In this document: positions 28,224-37,713 of the stretch, in pieces
How positions within the stretch are numbered: the first letter of the stretch is position 1
How the letters are laid out: each line of letters starts with the position of its first letter
NCBI GenBank assembly: GCA_016779565.1
Contig: JADHNJ010000011.1
Location: 1 to 61,449 of the forward strand
Source: Pseudomonadales bacterium
Lineage (GTDB): Bacteria > Pseudomonadota > Gammaproteobacteria > Pseudomonadales > Azotimanducaceae
Direction of reading: 5' to 3'
DNA: 61,449 bases
The notes under the pieces: generated by a model
Told to the model about the DNA's origin: nothing
What the model saw: the letters and a program-made list of their open reading frames with translations, nothing else
Database searches by the model: none
Program-made: the position numbers and the translations under genes

Positions 28224-30359
28224 ATGTTGACCACTGAGACGAAGAGGGCAGGCGCCGCAGCGAGCGCTTTGCTAGGAATGGGGTTGTGTTTTTTTAGTTT
28301 CAGTCCAATGGCCGACTGGCCGTTGCACGGCGGTGATCGGTTTGAGCAACGTCAGTCACCCCTGAATCAGATTGATTTAGAAACCGTCAGCGATTTAGGG
28401 TTGGCATGGTCTTTCGACACTGGTACACGTCGAGGCTTGGAAGCGTCTCCGATTGTGATCGACGGGGTGATGTATACCACGGGCGCTTGGAGTCAGGTTT
28501 TTGCCCTAGATGCGGCAACCGGTACCCTGCTCTGGTCTTTTGATCCAGCGGTGCCCAAGGCATGGGGTGCAAACGCTTGCTGCGATGTAGTCAACCGAGG
28601 GGTCGCCGTATTGGCAGACCGTCTGTTTGTGGGCACGCTTGATGGCAGGTTAATTGCGCTGGATCGGCATTCTGGCGAGGTTCTATGGTCGCAGCTAACC
28701 ATTGATCCCGAGAAGCCATATACCATCACCGGTGCGCCGAGATTAGCGGGCAATCAAGTCGTGATCGGCAACGGCGGCGCGGAATATGGTGTCCGAGGTT
28801 ATATATCCGCCTTCGATCCGCAAACAGGCGAAATGAATTGGCGGTTTTATACGGTGCCCAGTGATGATGAACAATCGATGGCCCCTGAACTTGCATGGAT
28901 CAAGGAGACCTGGCGAGGTACGGACTTTGCGGAGGTCGGTGGCGGGGGTACCGTTTGGGATTCGATGGTTTATGACCCCGAGACAGACCTTCTTTATATC
29001 GGCGTTGGCAACGGATCACCTTGGAACCGCACGATTCGCAGTCCAGGGGGCGGCGATAACTTATTTCTATCATCAATTGTTGCCCTAGAGGCTCGCACTG
29101 GTCGGTATCGCTGGCATTACCAAACGACCCCTGCCGATAATTGGGATTACACCGCGACTCAACATTTAATGTTGGCTACCCTGGAAATAGACGGGCAGCC
29201 GCGACAAGTGATTATGCAAGCCCCTAAGAATGGCTTTTTCTATGTCTTAGACCGCATATCTGGCGAGCTTTTGTCGGCCGAACCCTATGTTGATGTGAAC
29301 TGGGCCAGCCATGTCGATCTGGCGACCGGCCGTCCAGTTGAAACCGACGTTGCTGATTATCAGTTCAAGGAACAAATTGTGCGGCCAGCACCCTTTGGGG
29401 CTCATAACTGGCAACCGATGGCATTTAATCAAGCGGCAGGGTTAGTTTATATCCCGGCAATGCGTAACCTCTCTGTCTACAATCATCCAAAAACCTATGA
29501 GCACGTGCCAGGACCGCATTGGAATACCGGCCAAGATGACGAAGCTGCTGCAGAAAACCCGCTCGCGAGCCTTGATCCTAATTATCTAGCGCCCGTTCTT
29601 AAGCACTTGATGCGGGGCGAGCTTATAGCTTGGGATCCCGTAGCAGGCAGGCCGGCATGGACGGTAGCTCTGCCAACAATGTGGAACGGCGGTGTGCTAA
29701 CGACGGAATCTGGACTTGTTTTTCAAGGCGATGGGTCGGGCAAATTTTCTGCCTACAACGCGCTTACCGGCGCGCGAGTCTGGGCATTTGAATCGGGTCA
29801 GGGCATCATTGCGCCGCCGATCAGTTATGAAGTAGACGGCGAACAATACATAAGTTTAATGGCGGGTTGGGGCGGCGCGGTCGGTTTGGTGCTTGCGCAA
29901 CCGGCGGTGCGTTCTGGCGCTCCTGGAAAGGTGCTGACTTTTAAAATTGGTGGACAGGCAACGTTACCGTCGATACCTGAACCGACCCTGGTCATTGATC
30001 CACCACCAGACCTTGCCAGCGAAGCGGACATCACTGCTGGGCTGGCTTTGTATAATCAGCACTGCCTACGCTGTCATGGACTTGGCGCTGTGAGTCAGGG
30101 TTTGGTGCCAGATCTCCGGGCGATGTCTTCTACCACGCACGATATATTTGACGCTATTGTCAGCGAGGGTGTGTTAGCGCCGGCGGGCATGATCGGTTTT
30201 AAGGAAGTGCTCTCAACTGATGAGGTAGAGCAAATCAGGGGTTATCTCATCCGAACCGCGCATGATCAAAAAGATTTAGAAGCTGAATCAGCGACTTGGC
30301 AGCGTCTACGTAACTGGTGCTTGGATCAGCTGGGGTGGCTGGCCAGTGCGCTGTTGTAG
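28224..30359 (+). CDS. PQQ-dependent quinohemoprotein alcohol dehydrogenase
   Basis: Periplasmic soluble type II quinohemoprotein (711 aa) oxidising alcohols to aldehydes or acids. After a signal peptide (about 30 residues) an eight-bladed propeller runs to about residue 590. It carries the vicinal disulfide NACCDVV over PQQ, the Glu-containing GGGTVWDSM, and catalytic Asp in PADNWDYTATQHLML. The residue two after that Asp is Thr, not the Asp of lanthanide enzymes, suggesting Ca2+ dependence. The C-terminal cytochrome c domain has CLRCH and a likely Met ligand in AGMIGF. PQQ synthesis genes are not in the window. It may oxidise alcohols formed by the P450s; substrate unknown. Confidence 0.92.
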   Translation: MLTTETKRAGAAASALLGMGLCFFSFSPMADWPLHGGDRFEQRQSPLNQIDLETVSDLGLAWSFDTGTRRGLEASPIVIDGVMYTTGAWSQVFALDAATGTLLWSFDPAVPKAWGANACCDVVNRGVAVLADRLFVGTLDGRLIALDRHSGEVLWSQLTIDPEKPYTITGAPRLAGNQVVIGNGGAEYGVRGYISAFDPQTGEMNWRFYTVPSDDEQSMAPELAWIKETWRGTDFAEVGGGGTVWDSMVYDPETDLLYIGVGNGSPWNRTIRSPGGGDNLFLSSIVALEARTGRYRWHYQTTPADNWDYTATQHLMLATLEIDGQPRQVIMQAPKNGFFYVLDRISGELLSAEPYVDVNWASHVDLATGRPVETDVADYQFKEQIVRPAPFGAHNWQPMAFNQAAGLVYIPAMRNLSVYNHPKTYEHVPGPHWNTGQDDEAAAENPLASLDPNYLAPVLKHLMRGELIAWDPVAGRPAWTVALPTMWNGGVLTTESGLVFQGDGSGKFSAYNALTGARVWAFESGQGIIAPPISYEVDGEQYISLMAGWGGAVGLVLAQPAVRSGAPGKVLTFKIGGQATLPSIPEPTLVIDPPPDLASEADITAGLALYNQHCLRCHGLGAVSQGLVPDLRAMSSTTHDIFDAIVSEGVLAPAGMIGFKEVLSTDEVEQIRGYLIRTAHDQKDLEAESATWQRLRNWCLDQLGWLASALL

Positions 30360-30444
30360 AGATAAACAAGCGTTGGGCTGCGCTTATTTGAAAGGCCTTT
30401 CCTGTCGTGCTAAAAGTCAGGAGAAGTTTTAGAGAACCAAGCTT

Positions 30445-32013
30445 ATGTATCCTGGCGCCTACGCTGATCAATATCCCAATCGTCCGGCTGTCATTATGGC
30501 AGCAACTGGTGAAACCAAGACATATGCACAACTAGAGGCACGTGCAAATCAGTTGGCGCATGCACTGCGTGATGCCGGCTTGAATCGGCTGGATCACTAT
30601 GCCATTTTCATGGAAAACAATTTTGACTATATCGAAAGCTGTGCTGCCGGCGAACGTGCGGGTCTTTATTACACCTGCATAAACTCTTTTCTGACGGCGG
30701 ATGAACTGGCTTATATCCTCAATAATTCTTGTTCTACGGTCGTTATCACTTCTCGTTTAAAACTACCGATCGTCGAAGCGGCATTGCAGCATTGTCCGAA
30801 GGTCGAGCAGGTTTGGGTAGTCGGACATAGAGATACCGGAGAAACACGGATTCAGCAGGCTCGGTTGCTGGACTTTGAGGGTGTTTTAGGTCGCTTTCCA
30901 TCTTCGTCGATTGCTGATGAATCTTTGGGTACCTCGATGCTCTACTCGTCAGGGACCACCGGCAGACCCAAAGGGATTATCAGACCGCTGCCGGAGCAAC
31001 CCCCGGGTGAGCCACTACCTTTGTATCAATTTCTTTCGTCCCTTTGGATGTACCGTGAAGAGATGATTTATCTGTCCCCGGCCCCCTTGTATCACTCAGC
31101 ACCGCAGGCCGCAGTCAATCTGACGCTACGTATTGGGGGAACGGTGATCGTTATGGAAAAATTTGACCCGGCGTCTTATCTAAAACACATCGAGCAGTAT
31201 CAGGTCAGTCATTCCCAATTGGTTCCGACGATGTTCAGTCGAATGCTCAAGCTCGATGAATCGGTTCGTACCAGTTTTGATTTATCCTCTCTTGAGGTTG
31301 CGATTCACGCAGCAGCGCCGTGTCCGAAGATGGTTAAGGAGCAGATGATTGCTTGGTGGGGCCCTATCATTCATGAGTATTATGGCGCCACCGAAGGGCT
31401 TGGTTTTGCCGCTTGCAATACCGCAGAGTGGCTCGCCCATCCTGGTACAGTCGGTAAAGTTGTGCTCGGGGATCTCGTGGTGCTCGATGATGAAGGCAAT
31501 CCTGTGCCAACGGGTGAGTCGGGTACTCTTTGGTTTAAAACGGCGACGGAATTTTCCTATCACGATGATGTTGAAAAAACAGCTGAATCTAAGTCCCCCG
31601 ATGGATCGATGACAACGGTTGGAGACGTCGGTTATGTAGACGAGGATGGGTTTTTGTATTTAACCGATCGGGCGACGTTTATGATCATTTCCGGCGGCGT
31701 GAATATCTATCCCCAAGAGTGTGAAGATCTCTTGATTAGTCATCCACGGGTAGCCGATGCCGCTGTATTTGGGGTTCCTAACGAGGATTTAGGTGAGGAA
31801 GTTAAGGCCGTTGTTCAACTCAATGAAGGCGAGGTCGGAGATGGTGCCATGACAGAGGCATTGCTAGCCTATCTGGCTGAACACCTGGCACGCCAGAAAA
31901 TACCTCGGTCGATTGATTACGAGGCAAGTTTGCCGCGGTTGCCGACAGGTAAGCTTTATAAGCGTTTGCTGAGAGATCGTTACTGGGGCGAAGGCAGATC
32001 AAAAATAGTGTGA
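30445..32013 (+). CDS. AMP-forming acyl-CoA synthetase / ligase
   Basis: Adenylate-forming enzyme (522 aa) activating a carboxylic acid to its CoA thioester via acyl-AMP. The P-loop-like A3 motif is YSSGTTGRPKGI (about residues 169-180), A5 is YYGATEGLG, A7/A8 are GDVGYVDEDGFLYLTDR and MIISGGVNIYPQECED, and the A10 catalytic Lys lies in LPRLPTGKLYKR. It follows the alcohol dehydrogenase by 85 bases, consistent with a sequence alcohol, aldehyde, acid and acyl-CoA. The substrate class (fatty, bile-acid side chain, aromatic) cannot be assigned by eye. Confidence 0.92.
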   Translation: MYPGAYADQYPNRPAVIMAATGETKTYAQLEARANQLAHALRDAGLNRLDHYAIFMENNFDYIESCAAGERAGLYYTCINSFLTADELAYILNNSCSTVVITSRLKLPIVEAALQHCPKVEQVWVVGHRDTGETRIQQARLLDFEGVLGRFPSSSIADESLGTSMLYSSGTTGRPKGIIRPLPEQPPGEPLPLYQFLSSLWMYREEMIYLSPAPLYHSAPQAAVNLTLRIGGTVIVMEKFDPASYLKHIEQYQVSHSQLVPTMFSRMLKLDESVRTSFDLSSLEVAIHAAAPCPKMVKEQMIAWWGPIIHEYYGATEGLGFAACNTAEWLAHPGTVGKVVLGDLVVLDDEGNPVPTGESGTLWFKTATEFSYHDDVEKTAESKSPDGSMTTVGDVGYVDEDGFLYLTDRATFMIISGGVNIYPQECEDLLISHPRVADAAVFGVPNEDLGEEVKAVVQLNEGEVGDGAMTEALLAYLAEHLARQKIPRSIDYEASLPRLPTGKLYKRLLRDRYWGEGRSKIV

Positions 32014-32090
32014 CGGTAGTTGGCGACATGCTAGCAGTGGGCGCAGAAAAGCAAAAATGAAAGTTGAATCAAAGCTAAAGCGAGGAAAGT

Positions 32091-33836
32091 ATGTTTGATA
32101 CGGTGATTCGAGGGGTTCAAATAGTTGATGGAACTGGGCAGGCGCCTTATGCAGGCGATATCGCTATCAAAGATGGTGAAATTCAGGCGGTAGGCCAAGT
32201 TGATGGTCGAGGACGAGAAGAAATTTCGGCCAATGGCGCCTTCGCGACACCAGGCTGGATAGATGTTCATACCCATTATGACGGTCAGGTCAGTTGGGAT
32301 GACACATTGGATCCTTCATTCAGCCACGGGGTGACGAGCGTTGTGATGGGTAATTGTGGTGTAGGGTTTGCGCCTGCACCGCCGGGTGGGGAGCAGCGTT
32401 TGATCGAATTGATGGAGGGGGTAGAAGACATTCCCGGCACTGCCCTGTACGAGGGCATAGAGTGGGGACGCTGGGAAACATTCCCAGAGTATTTAGATTA
32501 TTTAGCAGGCCGCCAGTACAGTTTGGATATAGGGACGCAAGTGCCCCATAGCGCGCTTCGAAATTATGTTATGGGCGATAGAGCACTTCGTCATGAAGAT
32601 GCGACGGCAGAAGATTTAACTGCCATGGCAAGCATTGTTGAGCAGGCTGTTAGAGCGGGTGCGCTTGGTTTTTCAACCTCTAGAACCGTTGGACATCGCA
32701 GCGTTTTAGGTGAAACGATCCCGGGCACGTTCGCCGAACGAGCGGAACTCATGGCCATGGCAGCTGCCATGGAAGCTGCTGGTCGAGGCGTTTTTCAAGC
32801 GGTTCCCGCCGGTGTCGTTGGCGACCTGGCTGGCCCCGAACCGCAAACCTCTGAGCAAGAGGTGGCGCTGTTTATAGAAATTGCCGAAGCAACCGGTTGC
32901 CCTGTGACCTTTACGCTTGCCCAGAATTTTAGCCGTCCCGATCAATGGCAGGCCTGTCTGGATTTGGTCGCCGATGCCTGTACTCGCGGGCACCGGATTA
33001 TGCCGCAAATCGCCACTCGGCCAATTGGTTTTGTTACCAGTTTGCGCTCCTATCATATGTTCCAACGACGAAAAAGTTACCTTGCGCTATCGCATCTTCC
33101 GATAGATCAATTACTCGAACAGATGAGACGGCCTGAAATAAAGGCTCAGATACTCAGCGATGAGGATGTAAAACCGGATCTCCCTGGTTCTATGGAGAAC
33201 ATCTACGGTCTGCTCGGTATGGCAGCTGCCAGTATGTTTCCGCTATCGGTTCCAATGAACTATGAGCCAGAGGCGAGCGGTAACTTGGGCGCCTTGGCGG
33301 CTCAAGCAGGTCAACCTATCGACAGTTTCATGTACGACTTTTTGGTCGCTAACGAGGGCCGAAACTTTGCGATTTCTCTGGGGGCAAATTTTGTCGAGGG
33401 CAACTTTGAGGTGATTCGACAAATGATCGAGCATCCCAATACCACCATTGGCTTGTCTGATGCTGGAGCTCACGTCAATCTTATTTTTGATGCGGTTGGG
33501 CCCACTTATCAGTTGATGCATTGGGTGCGAGACAGAACCCGGGGCCCGAGATTCCCGATCGAAACGATCGTGCATAAACAGACCGCACGCAATGCCGACC
33601 TGTTTGGGCTGCATGATCGTGGACGCATTTTGCCGGGCCAGCGGGCGGATCTTAATCTAATTGACCTGCCGCGTTTAGGGTTGGGGGAGTTAGAGGTTGC
33701 CCATGATCTCCCAGCTGGTGGAGGCCGCATCTTACAATCGGCGACGGGTTATCTAAACACTTTTGTCGCAGGGATTAAGACGAGAGAGCGCGATCAAGAC
33801 ACTGGTGCAAGGCCGGGACGCTTGATCAGGGGCTAA
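32091..33836 (+). CDS. N-acyl-D-amino-acid deacylase family amidohydrolase
   Basis: Amidohydrolase-3/D-aminoacylase-type enzyme (581 aa), GAGG before the ATG. Metal and active-site motifs: IDVHTHYDGQVSWD (HxH), the family-specific Cys in VVMGNCGVGFAP, and Asp in GLSDAGAHVNL. The C-terminal beta-sandwich ends with GRILPGQRADLNLIDL. It is longer than classical D-aminoacylases (about 480-500 aa) and similar to many annotated amidohydrolases in steroid- or xenobiotic-degrading bacteria. It is the final gene of the catabolic island on this strand, 77 bases after the ligase. Amide or carbamate cleavage is likely but the substrate is unknown. Confidence 0.87.
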   Translation: MFDTVIRGVQIVDGTGQAPYAGDIAIKDGEIQAVGQVDGRGREEISANGAFATPGWIDVHTHYDGQVSWDDTLDPSFSHGVTSVVMGNCGVGFAPAPPGGEQRLIELMEGVEDIPGTALYEGIEWGRWETFPEYLDYLAGRQYSLDIGTQVPHSALRNYVMGDRALRHEDATAEDLTAMASIVEQAVRAGALGFSTSRTVGHRSVLGETIPGTFAERAELMAMAAAMEAAGRGVFQAVPAGVVGDLAGPEPQTSEQEVALFIEIAEATGCPVTFTLAQNFSRPDQWQACLDLVADACTRGHRIMPQIATRPIGFVTSLRSYHMFQRRKSYLALSHLPIDQLLEQMRRPEIKAQILSDEDVKPDLPGSMENIYGLLGMAAASMFPLSVPMNYEPEASGNLGALAAQAGQPIDSFMYDFLVANEGRNFAISLGANFVEGNFEVIRQMIEHPNTTIGLSDAGAHVNLIFDAVGPTYQLMHWVRDRTRGPRFPIETIVHKQTARNADLFGLHDRGRILPGQRADLNLIDLPRLGLGELEVAHDLPAGGGRILQSATGYLNTFVAGIKTRERDQDTGARPGRLIRG

Positions 33837-34377
33837 TGAAGAGCAACAGCCACTAGCGCTCGCAACACCTTGGGACGTTCCAGCGCCGGAGATCTGGCCA
33901 TGTCAGGACCACTGTTGTCGAACCCTGTGATTTGCTTCGGGAGCGATAGTTTTGGGGGATGGAATAGCTTAACGCCCAGGTCGGGCACGATTACCACTGA
34001 TCCAAGGGTGACGTCGGTTGGTTAATGTGATTCATTGGCAGTTGGTTTCAGACGATCGCATGGCTGTACCTTGGGGTGGGTAGTCGGCCGGAATGATTCC
34101 AGAACAATGCCTAATTGTGGTGCTGTTCCAGTATCTGGTAATCGTCCGGTTCAGCCTCAATTTTGGCCGATACTCGATGAGGTAGTAGGACAACGCCCGT
34201 GAATGCTGAGTGGGTTGGGGCTACTGCTTGGATCAGAATTGGCGACGTAAGCGCCTTGGAGCGGCGTAGAATATAGCGAATTCAGTTTGTAACAAAACGA
34301 GCGAGTCTCATCGATCAAAGATCACGCTATTCGTTAGGCGGCAGCAAGGCTTTCGGTGTTTCAAGCTCGCCTCGGGC
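33837..34377. other. Intergenic stretch, no gene recognised
   Basis: About 540 bases between convergent genes (D-aminoacylase-like and SDR). I found no ORF with protein-like composition, no RNA gene and no clear terminator. It could contain decayed coding sequence that cannot be recognised by eye. Confidence 0.4.
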
Positions 34378-35238
34378 TCAATCGAGCCACTGATATAACT
34401 TTGGATCGGGGTTTCGGCCTTGGATAATGTCCTCTGCCCGAGTCTGAATTCGGTCGTTAAAGTGCTCGTGGGTTTGGATATAGAGTTGTTGATCACGAAT
34501 ACCGTTGAAAACAATATTAGCAACCTGACCCGGCAGCATGCCTTTTGCCATCACCGCATCAAACTGAGCCCGCATAGCGAGTTGGGCATCGGTCGGTGCG
34601 GGGTTGTCCTCATTGATGAGATGCTGAGGCCGATTGCGGGCGCTTGAACCAATATTGGTGTTAATAATCCCAGGGCAAAGCACTGAACAACCCAGCTTTG
34701 AGCCGGCCAGGAGAAGGTCTCGATGTAGGTGTTCAGTCAAAGCGACGACACCATGTTTTGTCACCGAGTAAGGGGCATTGGTGACGCCTCCTATTAAACC
34801 TGCGACTGAAGCCGTATTAACGATATGCCCGGGCGTATTTTGTTCTAACATAACGGGGAGAAATAGTCGTTGACCATGCACCACGCTCATTAGATTAACG
34901 CCAATGACCCAATCCCAGTCTTTTTCAGTTCCTGTCCATGCTCCGCCTGCGCCGCCGACCCCGGCATTGTTAAAGAGCAAATGAATCGCCCCAAACTCCG
35001 TCAACGCTCGATCTCTGAGCGCCTCGAGCGAGCTCGAGACGCTTACGTCGGTGATGTGACCCACGATTGGATTATTATAATTCGTCCGAAAAGCATCGAC
35101 GGTTACTTGTAGCGCCTCTCCTTCTATATCCGCCAATATCACTTTCATACCCTCTTGCAGGCACTTTTCAGCGAGTCCCTTGCCAATGCCGCTAGCGCCG
35201 CCGGTGATTACAGCCACCTGATCTTGAAAATAGTCCAT
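34378..35238 (-). CDS. SDR family NAD(P)-dependent oxidoreductase
   Basis: Short-chain dehydrogenase (286 aa) with AAGGAG 8 bases before ATG. TGGASGIGKGLAEK is the cofactor motif, with LADIEGE after beta2 suggesting NAD(H). NNAGVGG, the catalytic Ser in NTASVAG and YSVTKHGVVALTEHL complete the site. The extended C-terminal part (about 60 residues after CPGIINTNI, with FNGIRDQQLYIQTHEHF) resembles SDRs often found near P450 and fatty-acyl degradation genes. It is divergent to the canonical P450 gene at 35.7 kb, so a shared regulatory region is likely. Substrate unknown. Confidence 0.88.
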   Translation of the reverse strand: MDYFQDQVAVITGGASGIGKGLAEKCLQEGMKVILADIEGEALQVTVDAFRTNYNNPIVGHITDVSVSSSLEALRDRALTEFGAIHLLFNNAGVGGAGGAWTGTEKDWDWVIGVNLMSVVHGQRLFLPVMLEQNTPGHIVNTASVAGLIGGVTNAPYSVTKHGVVALTEHLHRDLLLAGSKLGCSVLCPGIINTNIGSSARNRPQHLINEDNPAPTDAQLAMRAQFDAVMAKGMLPGQVANIVFNGIRDQQLYIQTHEHFNDRIQTRAEDIIQGRNPDPKLYQWLD

Positions 35239-35726
35239 CGATTGAGCTCCTTAGGCACTAACAGAGTTGGGTGTCATGGCTGCCGCTCAGAGTGGCAGGC
35301 AGGCCCGATGACTATAACCTGCGCACGTCCATGGGGCTAGGGAGCGGGTTTCGCGATCGGTGCCAACTCAGCGACAGCGATCGGCAGAGGGCGTTGGCGA
35401 GCATTAATTTTTGGCGGAGAAACGCTCTGATCGTGCCAAGGCAACGCACGCCAATGCTATTCACATCCAAGCAACTCCCCTGCGGCAACCTGAGGCTAGT
35501 AAGGCCGGGCTTCAGCTGCCAGCGGCCTACTATTCTGAGTTTGAAATCTGCTTCTCAAGCTCGGTCAATAAGTTTACTCATTTGCGAGATGACATCCCTG
35601 AAAGCCGTGTGCTGTAGGAGATCTCGACAACCCGATAAAACAGTCAGCCGTGCTTGGAATTGAAATCAAAAACCGCTACCTTAACGGCTAACGGTAATTG
35701 CTAGTTTGTTAGGAAAGGAAGGCCTT
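35239..35726. other. Divergent regulatory interval between SDR and P450 genes
   Basis: About 490 bases with no convincing gene. Near the P450 end there is a possible promoter: TTGGAA at 35654-35659 and TACCTT at 35677-35682 (17-base spacer), a poor match to consensus. It is followed by a direct repeat TAACGGC-TAACGGT at 35682-35695 that might be an operator. The P450 has a strong purine-rich ribosome site AGGAAAGGAAGG at 35711-35722. A 130-codon plus-strand frame here has unnatural composition. Confidence 0.35.
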
Positions 35727-37013
35727 ATGAGTCAGAACGCGCCCGACGTGTTGACAGCTGTTGAAACATGTCCCTTACATGAGCTCAATCCCATGCATCC
35801 GGAGTTGCTCAAGCAGCCCTGGGGCTTAAATAGACGCTTGCGAAATGATGCTCCAATCTTTCAGGATCCAGGGTCCGGAATTTTCTTTGTTTCTCGTTAC
35901 GAAGATGTAGTTAAAATGGCGATGGATCCAGCGACATTCTCCAGCAAAATGTTGGCTCCGACGCGAGCAATGTCTGCATCTGAAGACCCTGAGCTCAAGG
36001 CGATATTAGCTAAGGGCTACCCCCAGGTCGCAACTATGCTGACCCAAGATCCGCCGCTACAACGTCGTTATCGAAAATTTGTTGACGGTGCCTTCTCGCC
36101 GGCGAGTTTGAGAGCCCTTGAACCCTTTATCGAATCTACTGCGAACGCGTTGATTGATGATTTTATAGTGGCTGGTCGCTGTGAGTTTTTATCAGCGTTT
36201 GGCGTGCCGTTGCCGCTTCGGGTCATTGTGTCTCAGTTAGGTGCGCCGATGGAGGATCTCGCGCTTTTTAGGAAGTGGACGGAAGCTTTCATAGGCAATC
36301 TAAGTCAGCAATTAGATGCTGAGGGCATTAGAGCGGCAGCGCGAGATATGGTGGAATTCCAGCACTATTTTGCGGATCGAATAGCAGAGCGCCGCGCCGA
36401 GCCCCAAGACGACATCCTATCTAAGATAGTCAATGCCAGCTTTGACGGTGAGCAGCCGCTCAGTATCGAAGAGTGTTTGTCTATGATCAGTCAGATACTA
36501 GTCGCAGGTAACGAGACGACGTCGGCCTCGATCACCGAAGGCATTATGCTTTTAATCGAAAACCCGGATCAATATGCACTGTTAAAGGCTGACCCATCGC
36601 CAGATATGATCTCGAATTTTGTAGAGGAAGTATTGAGAATTTCAAGCCCCTCTTCAAACATGTTCCGCCGTGTTGTTAAAGATGTTGAATGGCACGGTGT
36701 TACGATCCCGAAAGACTCGATTTTATTTGCGCGCTTTGCCTCTGCAAATCAGGATGAGCGGCGATTCCCAGATCCTGAGCGATTTGATATCACCCGCCCT
36801 AATCTGAAAGAACAAATTGCTTTCGGCAAAGGCGTTCATCATTGTCTAGGGGCCGCTCTGTCTCGTCGAGAGATGAATATTGGTTTTAAGGTGGTTTTTG
36901 ATCGATTGGAAAATTTCCGTTTATCCAGTGATGCCGACCGACCAGAGTTTGCGGCCAACGCTTTGTTGCACGGGCTCAGTGGGCTTGAAATCGAATTTGA
37001 TGCAATTAGTTAA
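35727..37013 (+). CDS. Cytochrome P450 (canonical, soluble class I)
   Basis: Bacterial P450 (428 aa from the ATG at 35727; an upstream in-frame TTG is part of the ribosome-binding region). All hallmarks are present: an N-terminal region PMHPELLKQPWGLNRRLR, C-helix PPLQRRYRKFV, I-helix VAGNETTSASI with acid-alcohol pair, ExxR in EEVLRISSP, and heme loop AFGKGVHHCLGAALSRRE. It resembles steroid/terpenoid-hydroxylating CYPs found in Proteobacteria, but the family number is not assigned. It overlaps the secreted NTF2-like gene by 14 bases. Redox partners are not adjacent. Confidence 0.93.
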   Translation: MSQNAPDVLTAVETCPLHELNPMHPELLKQPWGLNRRLRNDAPIFQDPGSGIFFVSRYEDVVKMAMDPATFSSKMLAPTRAMSASEDPELKAILAKGYPQVATMLTQDPPLQRRYRKFVDGAFSPASLRALEPFIESTANALIDDFIVAGRCEFLSAFGVPLPLRVIVSQLGAPMEDLALFRKWTEAFIGNLSQQLDAEGIRAAARDMVEFQHYFADRIAERRAEPQDDILSKIVNASFDGEQPLSIEECLSMISQILVAGNETTSASITEGIMLLIENPDQYALLKADPSPDMISNFVEEVLRISSPSSNMFRRVVKDVEWHGVTIPKDSILFARFASANQDERRFPDPERFDITRPNLKEQIAFGKGVHHCLGAALSRREMNIGFKVVFDRLENFRLSSDADRPEFAANALLHGLSGLEIEFDAIS

Positions 37014-37626
37014 TCGGTTGTCGGTGTTAGCTTGGCTAGCTGCGTTGCCGATAATAGGACTAACGGGTGAAATACAGGCAAACGAGGGGGAACAAGGCAT
37101 GTGTCAACAGAATGTCATTGAAGCGGTGGCAAGACAGGAAATAGAGTACCTGAGGCGAGCCTACGCTGTCGCGACGGATAAAATTGGTGAAGATACCTTG
37201 GCGGCAGTCGCTGAGGGCGAGGCCATTTACCAACAGATTTTTACCCCAGACGTGACCTTTGCAGTGACCGGTCCAGAAACACAGCCGCTGTCTGCTAATG
37301 GCCCGAAGGGGTGGGTTGAAGTGGTTCGTGGTGCATTGGGGCCAATAGGAGCAACACAGCATCTGATCGGCAGTCAAATCGTCACCTTTGAGTCGCTAGA
37401 ATGGAACGACCAGTGCGAAATCACTTCGGGGACGGCCAAAATGCAGAGCTATGTACAAGCATGGCACGACCAAACGCCAAAAGAAGTTTGGTTATTTATC
37501 GGTACCTACTTTGACGATGTCGTTTATCGGCAAGGACAGGGTTGGCAAATCGAGCACATGGAACTTCGGCGAGTCACTGGAGAATTACGCCCCTCTGGTG
37601 CCGCGGTCGCCGCCACGCCGTTGTAG
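37000..37626 (+). CDS. Exported NTF2-like (SnoaL-type) fold protein of unknown function
   Basis: A 208-aa protein whose ATG lies in the end of the P450 gene. A short signal peptide (LSVLAWLAALPIIGLTGEIQANEG) precedes the mature domain. QNVIEAVARQEIEYLRRAYAVATDKIGE...IYQQIFTPDVTFAVTG is the alpha-helical start and cone strand of an NTF2-like domain. GTAKMQSYVQAWH and LFIGTYFDDVVYRQGQGWQIEHMELRRV are the typical beta-sheet ending of SnoaL-like/NTF2 folds. Being periplasmic it cannot meet the cytoplasmic P450 directly, unless the signal is uncleaved. It may be a ketosteroid-isomerase-like or binding protein; function not predicted. Confidence 0.7.
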   Translation: MQLVNRLSVLAWLAALPIIGLTGEIQANEGEQGMCQQNVIEAVARQEIEYLRRAYAVATDKIGEDTLAAVAEGEAIYQQIFTPDVTFAVTGPETQPLSANGPKGWVEVVRGALGPIGATQHLIGSQIVTFESLEWNDQCEITSGTAKMQSYVQAWHDQTPKEVWLFIGTYFDDVVYRQGQGWQIEHMELRRVTGELRPSGAAVAATPL

Positions 37627-37713
37627 TCTCTAATAATCAGCACCCTAGGAACTTGTTATCCGTCAAAGCATAAGGGTTTGACCAAAACAGGAGCGTTTAG
37701 GCGCGGCCGGATG

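Noticed and set aside
35271-35663. 130-codon plus-strand frame in the SDR-P450 divergent interval
   Set aside because: Very rich in Arg, Ser, Cys and Pro, no ribosome site, lies across a region expected to hold promoters.
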